From: Oegoconia quadripuncta
Taxonomy: Eukaryota; Arthropoda; Insecta; Lepidoptera; Autostichidae
Assembly: GCA_949316235.1 (NCBI GenBank)
Contig: OX438743.1
Coordinates: 38,161,242 to 38,225,241, forward strand
DNA length: 64,000 nt
Direction: 5' to 3'
In this document: piece after piece, positions 33,497-44,600 of the stretch
Layout of the letters: the number at the start of each line of letters is the position of its first letter
Numbering within the stretch: the stretch's first letter is position 1
Program-made: the position numbers and the translations under genes
Notes under the pieces: generated by a model
What the model saw: the letters and a program-made list of their open reading frames with translations, nothing else
The model's database searches: none
What the model was told of the DNA's origin: nothing

Positions 33497-33785
33497 AACC
33501 GGCTTGGCGACTCAATGTAAACAATATGAGGTTACAAAACGGGGGTCGCGACTTTGTGGTTTCGTTGCTATTGGTTTCATTTGTGGTAGGACATTTTTAA
33601 AACCACCATCTTATCTAAGTATGCAGTCCAGCAGCAATTCTGATAGCTTTGTTGTATTCCAGCTGTTTGAAATAAGATAGCTAGTCCACCGATTAATTTG
33701 AGGGTTCCGAGTGGACGTGTTTCCATCTTCAGGTTTATCTTCACTTAACGTCAAACGCTAACCAGTTGTTTATGCACAAAACACT
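33497..33785 (+). mobile_element. Family C SINE, old degenerate copy
   Basis: Follows the family order (GGCGACTCAATGTAAACAAT, GTGGTAGGACATTTTTAAAA, CATCTTATCTAAGTATGC, CTTCACTTAACGTCAAACGC, TTATGCACAAA), with many changes and an internal deletion. Confidence 0.7.
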
Positions 33786-34244
33786 TACATAAATAGTTGC
33801 AGTAGGTAATATAATAAATAAGCCTGAAAGGTTTTTATGGCATCTTTATCGTCACCGATTTTGCACACCGATTACCGAACTCGCTGGGGCGGAAGACATT
33901 GTAAAATATTTTTTTCCTCTTCGCGGGTCCGATGATATACGACTGACAATCGAAAACACTCGATTCCGACTCACTTTTATCCAGTTTTTTTTTGCCATTT
34001 GTTTTATGGGTACCGCTGTGGTACTTTTACAACTGCAATAACTGTTTGATAAATGGACTTTATGAGTTTTTAACATGGCATCGGATATGAGTAAATCGAA
34101 GTCAGTCACCCGATGCCAAAAACAAAAAGGCAAAAGGTGTTTTTATAAAATCTTGTGCTGTGTGGTTTCATTAGGTAAAAATATTAGAATAGACTAATCT
34201 TAAAAATTAAGCGACTATGGGATTTTTCACGTATGAAATTTACA

Positions 34245-34330
34245 CGTTTCAATGGCGATGGGGTTACCTGTCACGTGTGCATTTCTGTATATTTTGAAAG
34301 GTGAACCGTGGATGTTGTTTCAAGCATTTA
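34245..34330 (-). repeat. Dispersed repeat W fragment
   Basis: Shares CACGTGTGCATTTCTGTATA and GGTGAACCGTGG...GTTTCAAGCATT with 43995-44060. Confidence 0.55.
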
Positions 34331-34352
34331 CGCTAAATGTTTAGGGTATTTT

Positions 34353-34578
34353 GACGACCGGTTGGTGTAGTGGATAGTGACCCTGTCAGCGAAACCAACG
34401 GTTGCGGATTCGAATCCCGCGAGGGGTAAATATTTGTGTGATGAATACGAACATTTATTCCCGAGTCATGGATGTTTTTATATTTTTTTTACGTATGTTT
34501 ATCCATAGCACAAGCTTTGCTTAGTTTGGGACCAGATGATTGGTGTAAATGTCCGAAATATTTATTTATTATTATTAT
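34353..34578 (+). mobile_element. Family A tRNA-derived SINE
   Basis: Intact head (GACGACCGGTTGGTGTAGTG) and B box (GGATTCGAATCCCGCGAG). The body lacks the segment with CCGTTATCTAGTATCC, so it carries a short internal deletion. Confidence 0.87.
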
Positions 34579-34812
34579 TATCTCTAAAATATTTTTTGGT
34601 CCACTTGAAAAATTCATCCCGTATGTGCATGCAACTTTGAAATATTAACTTAGTAAGGCTGAAATATTGGGATGATACGAACTTACTGTGAAGTTACAGT
34701 ATTATGTCGAAGGTATTATTTATTATTTAACGTATGTATCTATTTAGGTGATTTATTTATTTTATTAAAATTAGTTTACCGTGCACGCTACCTACATGTC
34801 ATGTGCATAATG

Positions 34813-34948
34813 CTTCTTAACCCAAAGGTTGCCTGAGATCGCTCTTAGTGATAAGGCCGCCAAATTGTACTATCCCCTTTTTCTTATTTTTTTGTATGCT
34901 TCTTATTGTTGTACAATAAAGAATATTTTGTTTGTTTGTTTGTTTGTT
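34813..34948 (+). mobile_element. 5'-truncated LINE 3' end (AATAAA tail), second copy
   Basis: Same family as 5088-5213: CCCAAAGGTTGCCTGAGATC, GTGATAAGGCCGCCAAATTG, TTGTACAATAAAGAATATTT, then (TTTG)n. Confidence 0.65.
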
Positions 34949-34949
34949 T

Positions 34950-36098
34950 GTATATATTATGTCGAACAATTTAATGTCGAAATGCCTGTCGAATGTCCAG
35001 TCAAAACAATGACTTGTCGAACTACATTTTTTCGAAGTAAGCAACGTGTCGAAATAATGAACTGTTAAAGTGGGGTGGTACAGTCATAAGATTTAACACG
35101 GGGTTAGGTTCTTAGCCATGTTTGATGAAAATGGCTTATTCCATCTAGTCATACACTTAATACTATATGTATGACCACTAAGAAAAAAAAATTCACTTAG
35201 TTCTACATCTATGTATACTTTGAATACGTAAAATGTAAACAGTTAAACCCGTTTCAAAGATATAACTTAGGCAGCCTTTTTTGGTTCATCTGGATTATAT
35301 CATCACCTGTTTTCTCGGGGGTTTTCTAAATTTTCAATTTAGAGTTATTTAAGATAATCAGTGTAAAGAATTTGACAATGGTAATATTAGGTACGGACAC
35401 CTTAGGGCTTGAGCCTTACTTGCACTTGACCGTTTTTTTATGAATTAGTATACAAAAGCGCCTCAAGTATCAACTGAATTCGCTTTCAATATTGATGAGA
35501 TCGGTTTATTAATAATACTAAGACCTAGTAGACATCCACAAAGGTTTTAGTAATATTCCCTCAGGAACGAAAAAAGCAGGAAAGCTCGTCTTTCACCGCG
35601 GGGTATCTTCTTGGATTGCAATAAATTCTTACAATATTTTCTGTTATAGCAATTGAAGAAATAATTGCACAATGAAGAGGATCTCTATGTATATAGATAA
35701 TTTTTATCTCGGAAATAACAAAAATAGTTTCTCTTTCCAAATTAAGCTTAGATAAAGGAAGTGAGTTGGTATCAGCTGTAATTTCATCTTAACTGGAGGG
35801 TGACCAAAGCCATAGGAAATAAAATACGCGAGGGTGAGACCCCGACGGCACCAAACAGAGATTTATGCGTAAAAGTCGTTTTATATCTTTCAATATTCAC
35901 ATGAAAAATAAATATGAATTATAAAAGATTGGTTTTGTTTACAGAAATGTATTGCACATACTGCACCTCTTACTCGAATCAAAGTTAACACTATGAAAAT
36001 AAGGTCTTGTATTCTAAAAACGCAGCTTTTTGTTATTCGAGGCGCACTGACACAACTTCAGTGGGTTTCCATAGTGTCTTTATATTTTAATTCACCTG
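34950..36098. other. No supported gene
   Basis: AT-rich, no repeats aligned except an old-repeat phrase near 35105-35180. Confidence 0.45.
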
Positions 36099-36178
36099 TT
36101 CGCTTTAGGACAGATTCGCTTTAAGACGGATTAGCTTTACGACAGATTCGCTTCTCGGCAGATTCGCTTTAAGACAGA
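36099..36178. repeat. Tandem array, 5 units of 16 bp
   Basis: Unit TTCGCTTTAAGACAGA with one to three changes per copy. All five units keep the same length. Confidence 0.85.
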
Positions 36179-37209
36179 AATTGTACATCATGTTAAATGG
36201 ATTCCACGTTGTTTTCCTTGATGCATGTAGGTATGTTGTCAAGCACAGAACACTCCTTCACTTTTCCTGTCAATATCTTTTTAAAACTTCTCAAACTTTA
36301 ACAAGCAGAAACAGCACAGATCTTACAATTGTGTGTAAACGAGTTTGGATTTTCCTTCGTTTCAGTCTTTAAACAGAACAACTGTCGTTTCAGGAATTTG
36401 AGACTTCACGAAAAAATTTTAGACTGCTGCATGAAAAGTCATTGGTTTATAAGTCGCCCGCTCATAAACTGGGCAACGCGAGATCTCCATAGTTTTGTCC
36501 TTTTTGAATCAGCTATAGTATGGCTATAGTAAGATTCGCCCACCCACAGCTACCTACAAAACGGGCCAGATGTACCCTCTCAAAATTAACAGGGGATATA
36601 TCGTCCGGATTCGTTTAAGTTTGATTGAAATATAGATGGATGGATAAACTATTCATTTATTTCTACTATTCCACATATACGCAATCAGTGTCATGCACAA
36701 CGTTTTGTCACATGGTAGGCAAATAATAAAATTTGTTATTAAATGAGAAAAATACAACTATAAAATAATAACTTACTCAAAGAGAGTAAGTTGCTAAAAA
36801 ACAATCTTCATAACTGTTTAGAATATTTTCTGTTTATATCAGTATGAATCAGCCGTCTTGACAACGCATTTCGAGAAAAGCTTACAATTTTCTAGTGTAG
36901 GCACTGCCTGCAATTGTAGGTGGTTTGGTCGCATGAATGAAAATAATTACGCGGGGATAATAAAAACCTTTTGGCTTCATTTTTGAACGGAATAAATTGA
37001 ATAGGGAAGTAGCAACCTGATTACTACTTTGTCAACAATATTATTAGAAAATTAGTTAAGACATCAGAGAAAAGTAATGTTTGCATTTAGTAAATTTTGA
37101 AGACGCTGTTGAATTCGCAATGGTTTTTTTATTCATTATTATTATATTCGTCAAGGGTATCGGTACATACTCTATTGATGTTAGATAGCTAGAGTGGAAA
37201 TCAAGTGGT

Positions 37210-37815
37210 TCCATTTAGATTGGTGTCCTTCCGTTTGGCAAAATATTTTTCGTCAAATTGTACTTCCCAAAAAACTTGGTCAAATATTAATTTGGCAACT
37301 TTTTACTTGCCCAAGTTTTATTAAGTCATTAAGTCAAGTAATATACATTAAGCAAATGCTTTATTTTGTAAAAAATATATTCCAAAAATAAGTTCGTTTA
37401 AATTAATTTCATATAGGTTACGTAGGTTAAATTAGAACTGCTAGAAAAGTGGGTTAGGTTAGGTTAGAACTATGACCCCAACAGCGGCTGGCGAAGTGCC
37501 GGAATTGATTTGTATAATGACAATATAATTATTATAGAAGTTCTTACCTGTAAATTATTTGTCCAAGGTGAAACAAACGTCCGTGCAGCAAGTATATTTT
37601 CAAAATTGGATTTTAATGCAATATTTTTGGAAGAGCATTTTATGCCAAACCATATTTGACTACATAGTATTTGGTAAACAAAAAAATGCCAAAAATAGTA
37701 TTGCTAACTGTAAAATTGCGAAAAGTTGTTTTGCCAAATGTTTCTTTGCTAAATGAAAATTTGGGAAACATACTTTGGCATGTGATACTTTGGGAAATGT
37801 TTTATTCCCAAAAAT
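37210..37815. repeat. Degenerate phrase-repeat region (TTTGGCAAA, TTGGGAAA)
   Basis: The short phrases TTTGGCAAAA, TTTGCCAAA, TTGGGAAA and ATTTTGTAAAAA recur in both orientations at irregular spacing of roughly 20-30 bp, mainly 37230-37390 and 37560-37815. ORFs here are a by-product of this wording. An unrelated stretch with (GGTTA)3 lies between. Confidence 0.4.
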
Positions 37816-38183
37816 TTGTAATCCATTTATATTTCTAGAGACCTTATAAACCTGTTTTTTAAAACACTTCACTCAGAATAGCTGCAGTAACTCAGCCGTT
37901 AACCTGCCATAACTTGCAGCCCCTCCAAAAATAATGAAGGAAAAAACCAAAAACACATCCCATTCCTCTGCACAACGCCCGAACACTTTAAAACCGAGTT
38001 TAATTTTAAAAACTTGGGAAAGATAACATTGCGCCATAATTTATGACGTCATTACTACACAAAATTAAATGAAAAATTCGTCGGTACCCACATTACTGGC
38101 ACATGCAGGGTAGGACAGTCGGCACTTTATATTGAAGTCCCAAATTTAGTCGGATGTCGACTTTCCACCGTTGATTTAAAGCG

Positions 38184-38495
38184 CTTATTACATTATCTTA
38201 TTTGTAGGAAATCTAATTAGAAACACTCTAATTAAGAAATGGTAAGCTAGGAAGCACTTAGGTATTACACCATCCTAAATGCAGAGACTAATTCGGACTA
38301 CATTGCTGGTTGAAGTAAGGATATTTGCATTAACAGAACCAAGCCTCCCAGCAATGTAAGCTGAATTAGTCTCCGCATTTAGGATGGAAGTAGTGCGGTC
38401 GGGACCTTCCAAACCACTACATCGGAATCTAACTGTTCTAACTTCGATTACACCTTTCTATTTACTAATTCCTACAAAAAGGATAGTGTAATAAG
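38184..38495. mobile_element. TIR element (MITE) with nested hairpin
   Basis: Outer inverted repeats at 38184-38211 and about 38470-38495 (CTTATTACATTATCTTATTT against its near-complement). The inner hairpin at 38270-38387 is annotated separately. No coding capacity. Confidence 0.6.
38270..38387. ncRNA. Long stem-loop, possible miRNA precursor (unproven)
   Basis: Arms 38270-38309 and 38348-38387 pair over about 40 bp with only a few mismatches or wobbles and a 38-nt loop. The geometry is that of an animal pre-miRNA or pri-miRNA. It also fits the core of a MITE, because a second inverted repeat surrounds it. I recognise no known miRNA seed. Confidence 0.3.
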
Positions 38496-38819
38496 AAAGG
38501 TTACTTAGCACTGTCTTTTCGATATTGCAACGATTCACCGACACCAACAAAACTTTTCTCAGCGAATGTTTCTCTAAAATAATATGATAAGTTGGCCTTC
38601 TGAAGTGGCAAATGTGCAAAGCATATTCGAAGATATGGACCGATAGATGAAAATTAAAAAAAGATAAGTAGATTGCTTTTATCAGAAAGTAGATTAAAAG
38701 TCATTGTGTGAAGTATGTAGGTAAAGTTACGATTATTATTCAGCGATAAATACATAAAAGGTATTGCCTTTTTGTACACTAAATCGTTTTACGAACAAAC
38801 AAACAAAATATAACTAGAA

Positions 38820-38880
38820 CCTATAGTTTGACGACAGATTGGTGTAAAACCAATAGTTGCAGATTCGAATCCTATCATCA
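38820..38880 (+). mobile_element. Family A SINE head fragment
   Basis: GACGACAGATTGGTGTAAAA, then GCAGATTCGAATCCTATC. The remainder is lost where the repeat with (ATC)n and GACGTCCACTG begins. Confidence 0.45.
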
Positions 38881-38910
38881 TCATATTATAAGCTATAAGA
38901 CGTCCACTGA

Positions 38911-39032
38911 AGTACGTCGCAACGGTGAACTATCGCAGTAACGTACATCGCAGTAAAGAACTTTCGCGACAACGTACGTCGCAATGGTGAACTTTCGCAA
39001 TAACGTACATCGCAGTAACGAACTTCGCAACT
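38911..39032. repeat. Tandem array, 4 units of 31 bp
   Basis: Units start at 38911, 38942, 38973 and 39004 with CGTACRTCGCARYRGTGAAC. Units 1 and 3 resemble each other, as do 2 and 4, so the array probably grew from a 62-bp dimer. Also rich in TCGCA sub-motifs. Confidence 0.85.
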
Positions 39033-39427
39033 ATGATTTACACTTATAGGGCTCCTCCATAGATATCTAGTGAGACCTGCTGGAAGCTGGCTTGTTGTGG
39101 ACTTTGTTGCTGCGCTTTCCGAACAAAAGACGGTGTAGCAATAATTAAATGTATATGCTATGCTACTACGCTTCCTTCTTGGATACCGAGTTATTTTGAC
39201 TATTTATTGTGTGTTTTTCACACCAACACACCGTATCATGACCATTGTAATGACATATGTAATGCTCTGAATATAATGAATCGAATCCAATTGAATCACT
39301 GAATACTGGGTAAGATGAAAGAAGATAGGCAATTGATATTTATGAGTGGTGGCAGTGAGAAAGGCAATATTGTTAAATCGGTGGGAAATCATTGGACAAT
39401 ATTGACAAAGGTCCCATACGATCAATA

Positions 39428-39560
39428 ACCGCCTCCATGGTAAAGATAATCAATTTCGATCGAGTTCGTAGCATACATATCTACATGATTAATACTCGGA
39501 GTGATTGATGGTATACCATCAGTATCCCGGCTGTTTGAGATAAGATAGACAGTCCCCAAA
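39428..39560 (+). mobile_element. Family C SINE, highly degenerate
   Basis: CCGCCTCCATGG, ATTAATACTCGGAGTGATTG and CCCGGCTGTTTGAGATAAGA with CAGTCCCC keep the family order. The rest has decayed. Confidence 0.45.
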
Positions 39561-41107
39561 TAGACTAGTTATAATTCTAAATGTACTGAGGATTTATGTA
39601 TTCCATAGAGGTTACACATTTGCGCCGTTTGGTGCGGAAACATAGGGTTTGTGGGGACCTGAAGCTAGAATTATTCAACTCGCCTTATTGAGGTATCCGG
39701 CGATTGTAAGCTGGCGCTTACCTTAGGCAACGCATCAGTTTTGCCATTCAACGAGGTAATCCTGCTAGCATCCTAACCCTCCCACATGATAGCGAGAGAT
39801 TACCTTGTTAGGATTTCGGGGCTGAATACGTGCTTTGGAATCTTGGTATGATTGGTTTTCTTCTATTTTTCTATTTTTGTGTATATAAATAGTTTCATAG
39901 AGTTAAATCTAAAGAAGAATCAAAACCCGCTACAATACCTTGTGAAGTTACGGTCTGTGAAAAAAAAATGCATTCTTTATCACTTCGTTTTCGAGAAATA
40001 AGCAATCTAAAATTGCTAACTCAGCATTCCGCTGCTACGTGTACTGTTTTTGGCACGTTTTTGCTCACCACGTAGATACTCGTAGGACAAGTATAAATGG
40101 TCCATTTCGTGCACCATCGCGGTACTGTGAGAGGTTTATGCATAAATAACAACGAGTCTGTCCTTCCGTCCTATTTGTATGCAACACGTGTATTAGACTT
40201 GCATACGGGATAGTCGCGCGTAACGTATATAGTGTAAATATAAAGTCAACATCAGAAGCCTCGCTTTGTTTGCTATTTTATGTCCCGACGCAGAAAGATG
40301 AGTGTTATACGTTTAAAGCCTATACTTGTGTCTGTCTGTTTGCCTGACACTGTGGCATAGTAAAGGGCTGATCTGAATTGAAAAGGTTTTTCACTTTTAA
40401 GTTGCGAGGTGATACTTTAGCTGTGTTTGATAGAAATCGATAGCCGTTCTGAAGATCAGCTTATAACATAGTTGGTCTTCACATTGGTGGTGTCTCGAGA
40501 ATTATTTAAACTTAGAGATAGATAAAGCATTTGTTTCTCCAGTCACACACATACATATTAAAGTGGTCCCACCCAATGTCAGGGAAGTGCAATTATATGA
40601 AAAAAATATGTCATTCTAAACCTATTATATTCTACTGTTTTTTGGACATTAACTTTGGACGCCATATTGCAAAGTCAAAAAATTATACAACGGACATAAG
40701 ACGGATCAATACGCTTCCACCTTCGGTCTAATCTTCACTTAACACCAGGTGTGATGGAGCTAACACGTTGTGCATAAAAAATATATTTTAATTATTTCCT
40801 GATGTTGTCCAGCCTAATAACTTACTGTACCCTGCTGTGCAGAAATACCGCGGATATCTATCTTTGTTTTGCAGAAACGAACCGTTCATAGTATTTATTA
40901 ATTGAGACCTGCAGTGGCACTTAGAGATATGTTTAAAGAGTTATAATATTCTAACTTTTTCGTCACGTATATTCATAAAAAAAATATGTAGGAGAATGGG
41001 GTGCGAGCCAGTCCAGTGCCAGTCGCGTGGTAAAGGGTAGCTCGGGCAATGGCGATATTATTTCAAGCTACTATCGGCGAATAGACAACGTATTCACATT
41101 CGATTAT
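39560..41107. other. No supported gene
   Basis: 39600-39840 is moderately GC-rich (GGCAACGCATCAGTTTTGCC) but without an open frame I can support. 40010-40200 likewise. Confidence 0.4.
40703..40788 (+). mobile_element. Family C SINE, 3' end only
   Basis: ATACGCTTCCACCTTCGGTC, CTTCACTTAACACCAGGTGT and TTGTGCATAAAAAA. Confidence 0.7.
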
Positions 41108-41533
41108 GATCATGAAACCTGAGATGCTTACCGATGCACGGAAAACATCTGCCCGCCCCATACCATACAACTTGGCCCTCGCGTGCAGTCTGTGGAGTTC
41201 TGCCGAACCTAGTCTATAATTCCTCCTTGCTCAAATTCCATGATCAACTTCTTATCAAGTAACGACTCACCGGATTCTTACAAGCGTCGGTGATAATAGG
41301 TAATCAGAGTCACTCACGATCCTCGATGTGGTTGGTCCGACTCCTTTGACGGCTGGTAGCAATGTCCATCTCATTTTCGAAGTGCAGGCCTAACATTACT
41401 GTTAACGTCGTCACTGCGCCATTTCCGGCGATACCAGAGCCACCAGCTTCTCTTGCAGCAAACCGCGCATTACGATAGTCATCTGACTGTTTAAATTATG
41501 AATTCCATCGCTAATTTATCGCTATTTACGACA
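41108..41533. repeat. Dispersed repeat Z, copy 2
   Basis: Same orientation as 13711-14113. It contains an extra segment around TTCTGCCGAACCTAGTCTAT that copy 1 lacks. Confidence 0.65.
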
Positions 41534-41545
41534 TATAATATATCA

Positions 41546-41775
41546 GACGACCGATTAGTTTAGTAGATAGTGACCCTGTCAGCGACGTAACGGTTGCGGG
41601 TTCGAATCCCGCGAGGAGTAAATGTTTGTGTGATGAATACGATCATTTATTCCTGAATCATGGACGTTTATATAAATATTTATGTTTGTTTATCCGTTAT
41701 CTAGTATCCATAGTACAAGCCTTGCTTAGTTTGGGACTAGATGAATGGCGTAAGTGTCCGAAATATTTATTTATA
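41546..41775 (+). mobile_element. Family A tRNA-derived SINE
   Basis: Head GACGACCGATTAGTTTAGTA, B box GGGTTCGAATCCCGCGAG, complete body and 3' end. Directly follows repeat Z copy 2. Confidence 0.87.
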
Positions 41776-42290
41776 TTTTACAAAACAGTACAGCATCATT
41801 TAATTTTACGAAAAATAGTGATAGTACTAGATATCGATGCACCAAATAAAGATAAACTTGCAGGTCACGTAAGCGGGCTCCGCAATATCAGCAATAGGTA
41901 TATTCATAAGGGGTAACATAAAGGCTTAAAGATTCCTTTTAATAAATTTAAAAATAGGATAAAACGGAAGGTTATTAAGTTAGCATATTAATATATCAAA
42001 CTATTTGAATGTCTACTATACGTCTTGAAGCGCAGATCTACGCTTGAGCAACATTCTGAAATACGGTTCTAAAATGAATAGGCTAATTTTATGATTAGCG
42101 CGATATGGATTAGATTTATCCCTCAAACTTGGCGCGATTGACCCCCAGTTGATGGCAGCACCGCTATCTGCTCATCTTTATTAACCTCGTAAATCTATCG
42201 CTTATCCACACACCGACCGCCACGATACGAATGCTGAGCTTCAAACATTTTTCTTGTGTGCTATAACAATTTACTTCCTAGACAGCTAGG

Positions 42291-42455
42291 AGTGCTCGTG
42301 GCGCAGTCGTATACGCTATTCGTTTTCATCTACCGAAGTTAAGCAATGTCAGGCCCTGTCACTCCTTGGATGGGTGACCATTAATGCCATTTTAATTCGA
42401 GTGTTTCCATGCTTCGGAGGGCACGTTATATAGTTGGTTCGGATTGTTTTCAATT
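42291..42455 (+). mobile_element. 5S-rRNA-derived SINE, partial
   Basis: CCGAAGTTAAGCAATGTCAG followed by TCCTTGGATGGGTGACCAT corresponds to the internal promoter (A and C box) region of 5S rRNA. Upstream GCTCGTGGCGCAGTCGTATA is the leader, downstream CCATGCTTCGGAGGGCACGT is the body. Too diverged and wrongly flanked to be a 5S gene. The 3' end of the SINE is missing. Confidence 0.7.
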
Positions 42456-42525
42456 GAAGGCAAGGCCAAATCGGTGGCCTACGGGGGCGGCTTTAAAACA
42501 AGACTTACAAATATTACATTGTTAC

Positions 42526-42821
42526 ATACCGGATGAGTTTTTTTACCGTAAGGCAAAAAAATAGGGCGTATTGGGTAAGTGAAATAGAAGTTATTGGCAT
42601 AGGTAGTTTGTTTATTTTTTTTAAAAATACACGCGCCGGCCTTAGATTGATATGCGAATGGCGGAATTCGTAGGGTTCCTAATATGCGAAATTTATTTGA
42701 AACATATATTTTCTCCAAGTTTTCTCTACTTATTTAATTTAATGATGTAATTATGTCTTCTATTTCACTTACCTAATATGCCTAATTTTTTTTCCGTACG
42801 GTAAAAAACTCACCGTTATAT
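42526..42821. mobile_element. MITE, TACCGGATGAGTTTTTT family, copy 1
   Basis: Long TIRs: ATACCGGATGAGTTTTTTTA, then ATAGGGCGTATTGGGTAAGT on the left, and the complementary ACTTACCTAATATGCC and AAAAAACTCACCGTTAT on the right. Non-coding centre. Copy 2 at 53512-53850. Confidence 0.72.
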
Positions 42822-42824
42822 ATA

Positions 42825-43198
42825 AGGTCTAACAAAATTAACTCGACAAACGTTACAGAGTGTATGTATAGGATTTAAAATAGATTTAAAATGTAAATTT
42901 TGTGAGTTGGGCCTTAATACCACAACACACAAACACGCGCCGCGGTATCTTTGAAGACGCCGAAAGGCGACCAAGCCGCTCGCTCGCTCAATACGTTGCC
43001 TGTTTTTTCTCAGTGATAAAACAAGGTACAATCGAAATGAAGTAAGTCTGTTAATTTGTATTTTCATGTGCACTTACATTTAATTTTTTTACTCGGAAAC
43101 AAAACTTTTAAGGCTAGTTTTTTTAATGAATTAATTATGTTATTGTCATTTACCTACAAGCAATTGCCAACGTTTGTCGAGTTAATTTTATTAGACCT
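42825..43198. mobile_element. MITE with AGGTCTAACAAAATTAACTC ends
   Basis: 30-bp TIRs at 42825-42854 and 43169-43198 (AGGTCTAACAAAATTAACTC against its near-perfect complement). It starts 4 bp after the previous MITE. The interior includes a GC-rich patch (42935-42995). Confidence 0.65.
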
Positions 43199-43330
43199 CA
43201 TATACATAACGTCATGGCCTTTATTTAATGGGAGGTCAGAGATATCCCAAACAAGCATTCGGGTGTTCCAAAACATTAAAAGTTTAACGGTTGAAACAAC
43301 ATCCACAGTTCACCTTATGACTACTTATGA
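43190..43330 (+). repeat. Dispersed repeat W fragment
   Basis: CATAACGTCATGGCCTTTAT, AGAGATATCCCAAACAAGCA, GGGTGTTCCAAAACATTAAA and CATCCACAGTTCACCTTATG. Matches 50050-50180. Confidence 0.55.
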
Positions 43331-43889
43331 CGTAATAACGTGTATATCTATAATGTTTTTGGTATAAAGTCCCATAGTCATCATTAACAACATTAGTGAA
43401 GAATATTGTTCAAATTATGGTGCAAAAACAAGGAGACAGTTGTGAGGAGGAATCATTTCAGCCTGTATAAAGAAAGATGAAAAGATTCCTAATCAAATTA
43501 AATCTTCGGCACTCCTTATTTTCGGAAGGCAGTTTTAATTTAAACTATGAGCTGGTGTTGAGCACGTGATTGGCTCGTTAAGAGGGCAAACATGGCGGAA
43601 ACTCTCTCTGCAAACGAAGGAGCGAGGAATGAATTTACTTAGCTTAGATAGGAGTATTTTAACACAGGGATCACTTACTGATTGCTAATCAACCTTTTTC
43701 ACGGAAAGCAAAGTTTTGGTTAGGCTAAAACTTAGTTCACAGAGCAGTGAGTTTGTTTTCACAGAAAAACATAGTTACAAGTGGTAACAAATAATATATG
43801 TACAAAGGTGAGCTCAAGTTATCACTCTGAAGATTAAGATCGAACCTAACTTCACACTTCAGATACTGTGCTTGCTAATCAGCAATAAT

Positions 43890-44065
43890 GTGGTTTCGGC
43901 ACGTAAAATAGAACCACCTCGTTCCCGTGGGTATCGTAAAACGCGACTAAGGGACTTTCCACTAAAAAAAACTTCTATAGACTTGCATGTTTTTAGAATG
44001 TGCACGTGTGCATTTCTGTATATTTCGAATGGTGAACCGTGGTTGTTGTTTCAAGCATTAATCTT
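43890..44065 (-). repeat. Dispersed repeat W, near-complete
   Basis: Complement of the 21.2-kb copy: GTGGTTTCGGCACGTAAAAT, CGTAAAACGCGACTAAGGGA, then GTGCATTTCTGTATATTTCG and GTGAACCGTGG. Confidence 0.6.
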
Positions 44066-44235
44066 GGTACACCAAAATGCTTTAGTTTGTTTTTCCACCT
44101 CATTGGGGCTTTGTCCACTCACATTGTGTTTGTGACTTTATGTATGCATACCTATTATGTGTGAAATTCTTCGCCGTAACCCAAATAGATAATAAAGCCC
44201 CCTAATGTTACTGTTCCATGCTGTGTCTTTTCTTG

Positions 44236-44284
44236 TGTTATTCTTCATTAACGTTGTGCAATAAAGATATTTTGATTTAGTTTT
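44236..44284 (+). mobile_element. LINE-like 3' tail (TGTGCAATAAAG)
   Basis: GTTGTGCAATAAAGATATTT followed by a short T-rich tail. Similar tails at 47890-47935, 2200-2250, 3345-3390, 3160-3200, 38760-38810 and 62083-62115. They look like 3' ends of extreme 5'-truncated LINEs. Confidence 0.35.
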
Positions 44285-44346
44285 TCTTTCTATAAAAGAC
44301 CTACCTATTACAAGACCTGTTCCAAATCCAAGATTACTGCATGGGC

Positions 44347-44537
44347 AGCATGACCACACGCGTAATAGTTTATCACAGTTATAGCGCGCGCATCTCTCTA
44401 AACGCTGCTGTTCCGTAGGATGACCATCGATTGTCGCGCAGGACGTAGGAATGAGAGTGGGATAGTTGTATGTTTCGTCCAAGCGAATGAGCAGGACAAA
44501 TATTATCTCGCGCGACTTTTATCGCGCCTGTCATGCT
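44347..44537. mobile_element. CG-rich MITE, AGCATGAC family, copy 1
   Basis: Ends AGCATGACC... and ...GCCTGTCATGCT. The interior contains ATTATCTCGCGCGACTTTTATCGCG. Shares its right half (complement) with 52933-53048. Confidence 0.55.
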
Positions 44538-44600
44538 ATTATTACAGTAGTATATCGCTCATTTTGGCAGATGACCGCGATAAAAATGTGTGACAAACTA

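Noticed and set aside
37451..37468. (TTAGG)n telomere-like repeat
   Set aside because: Only about three GGTTA units; too short to indicate telomeric DNA or a telomere-targeting insertion.
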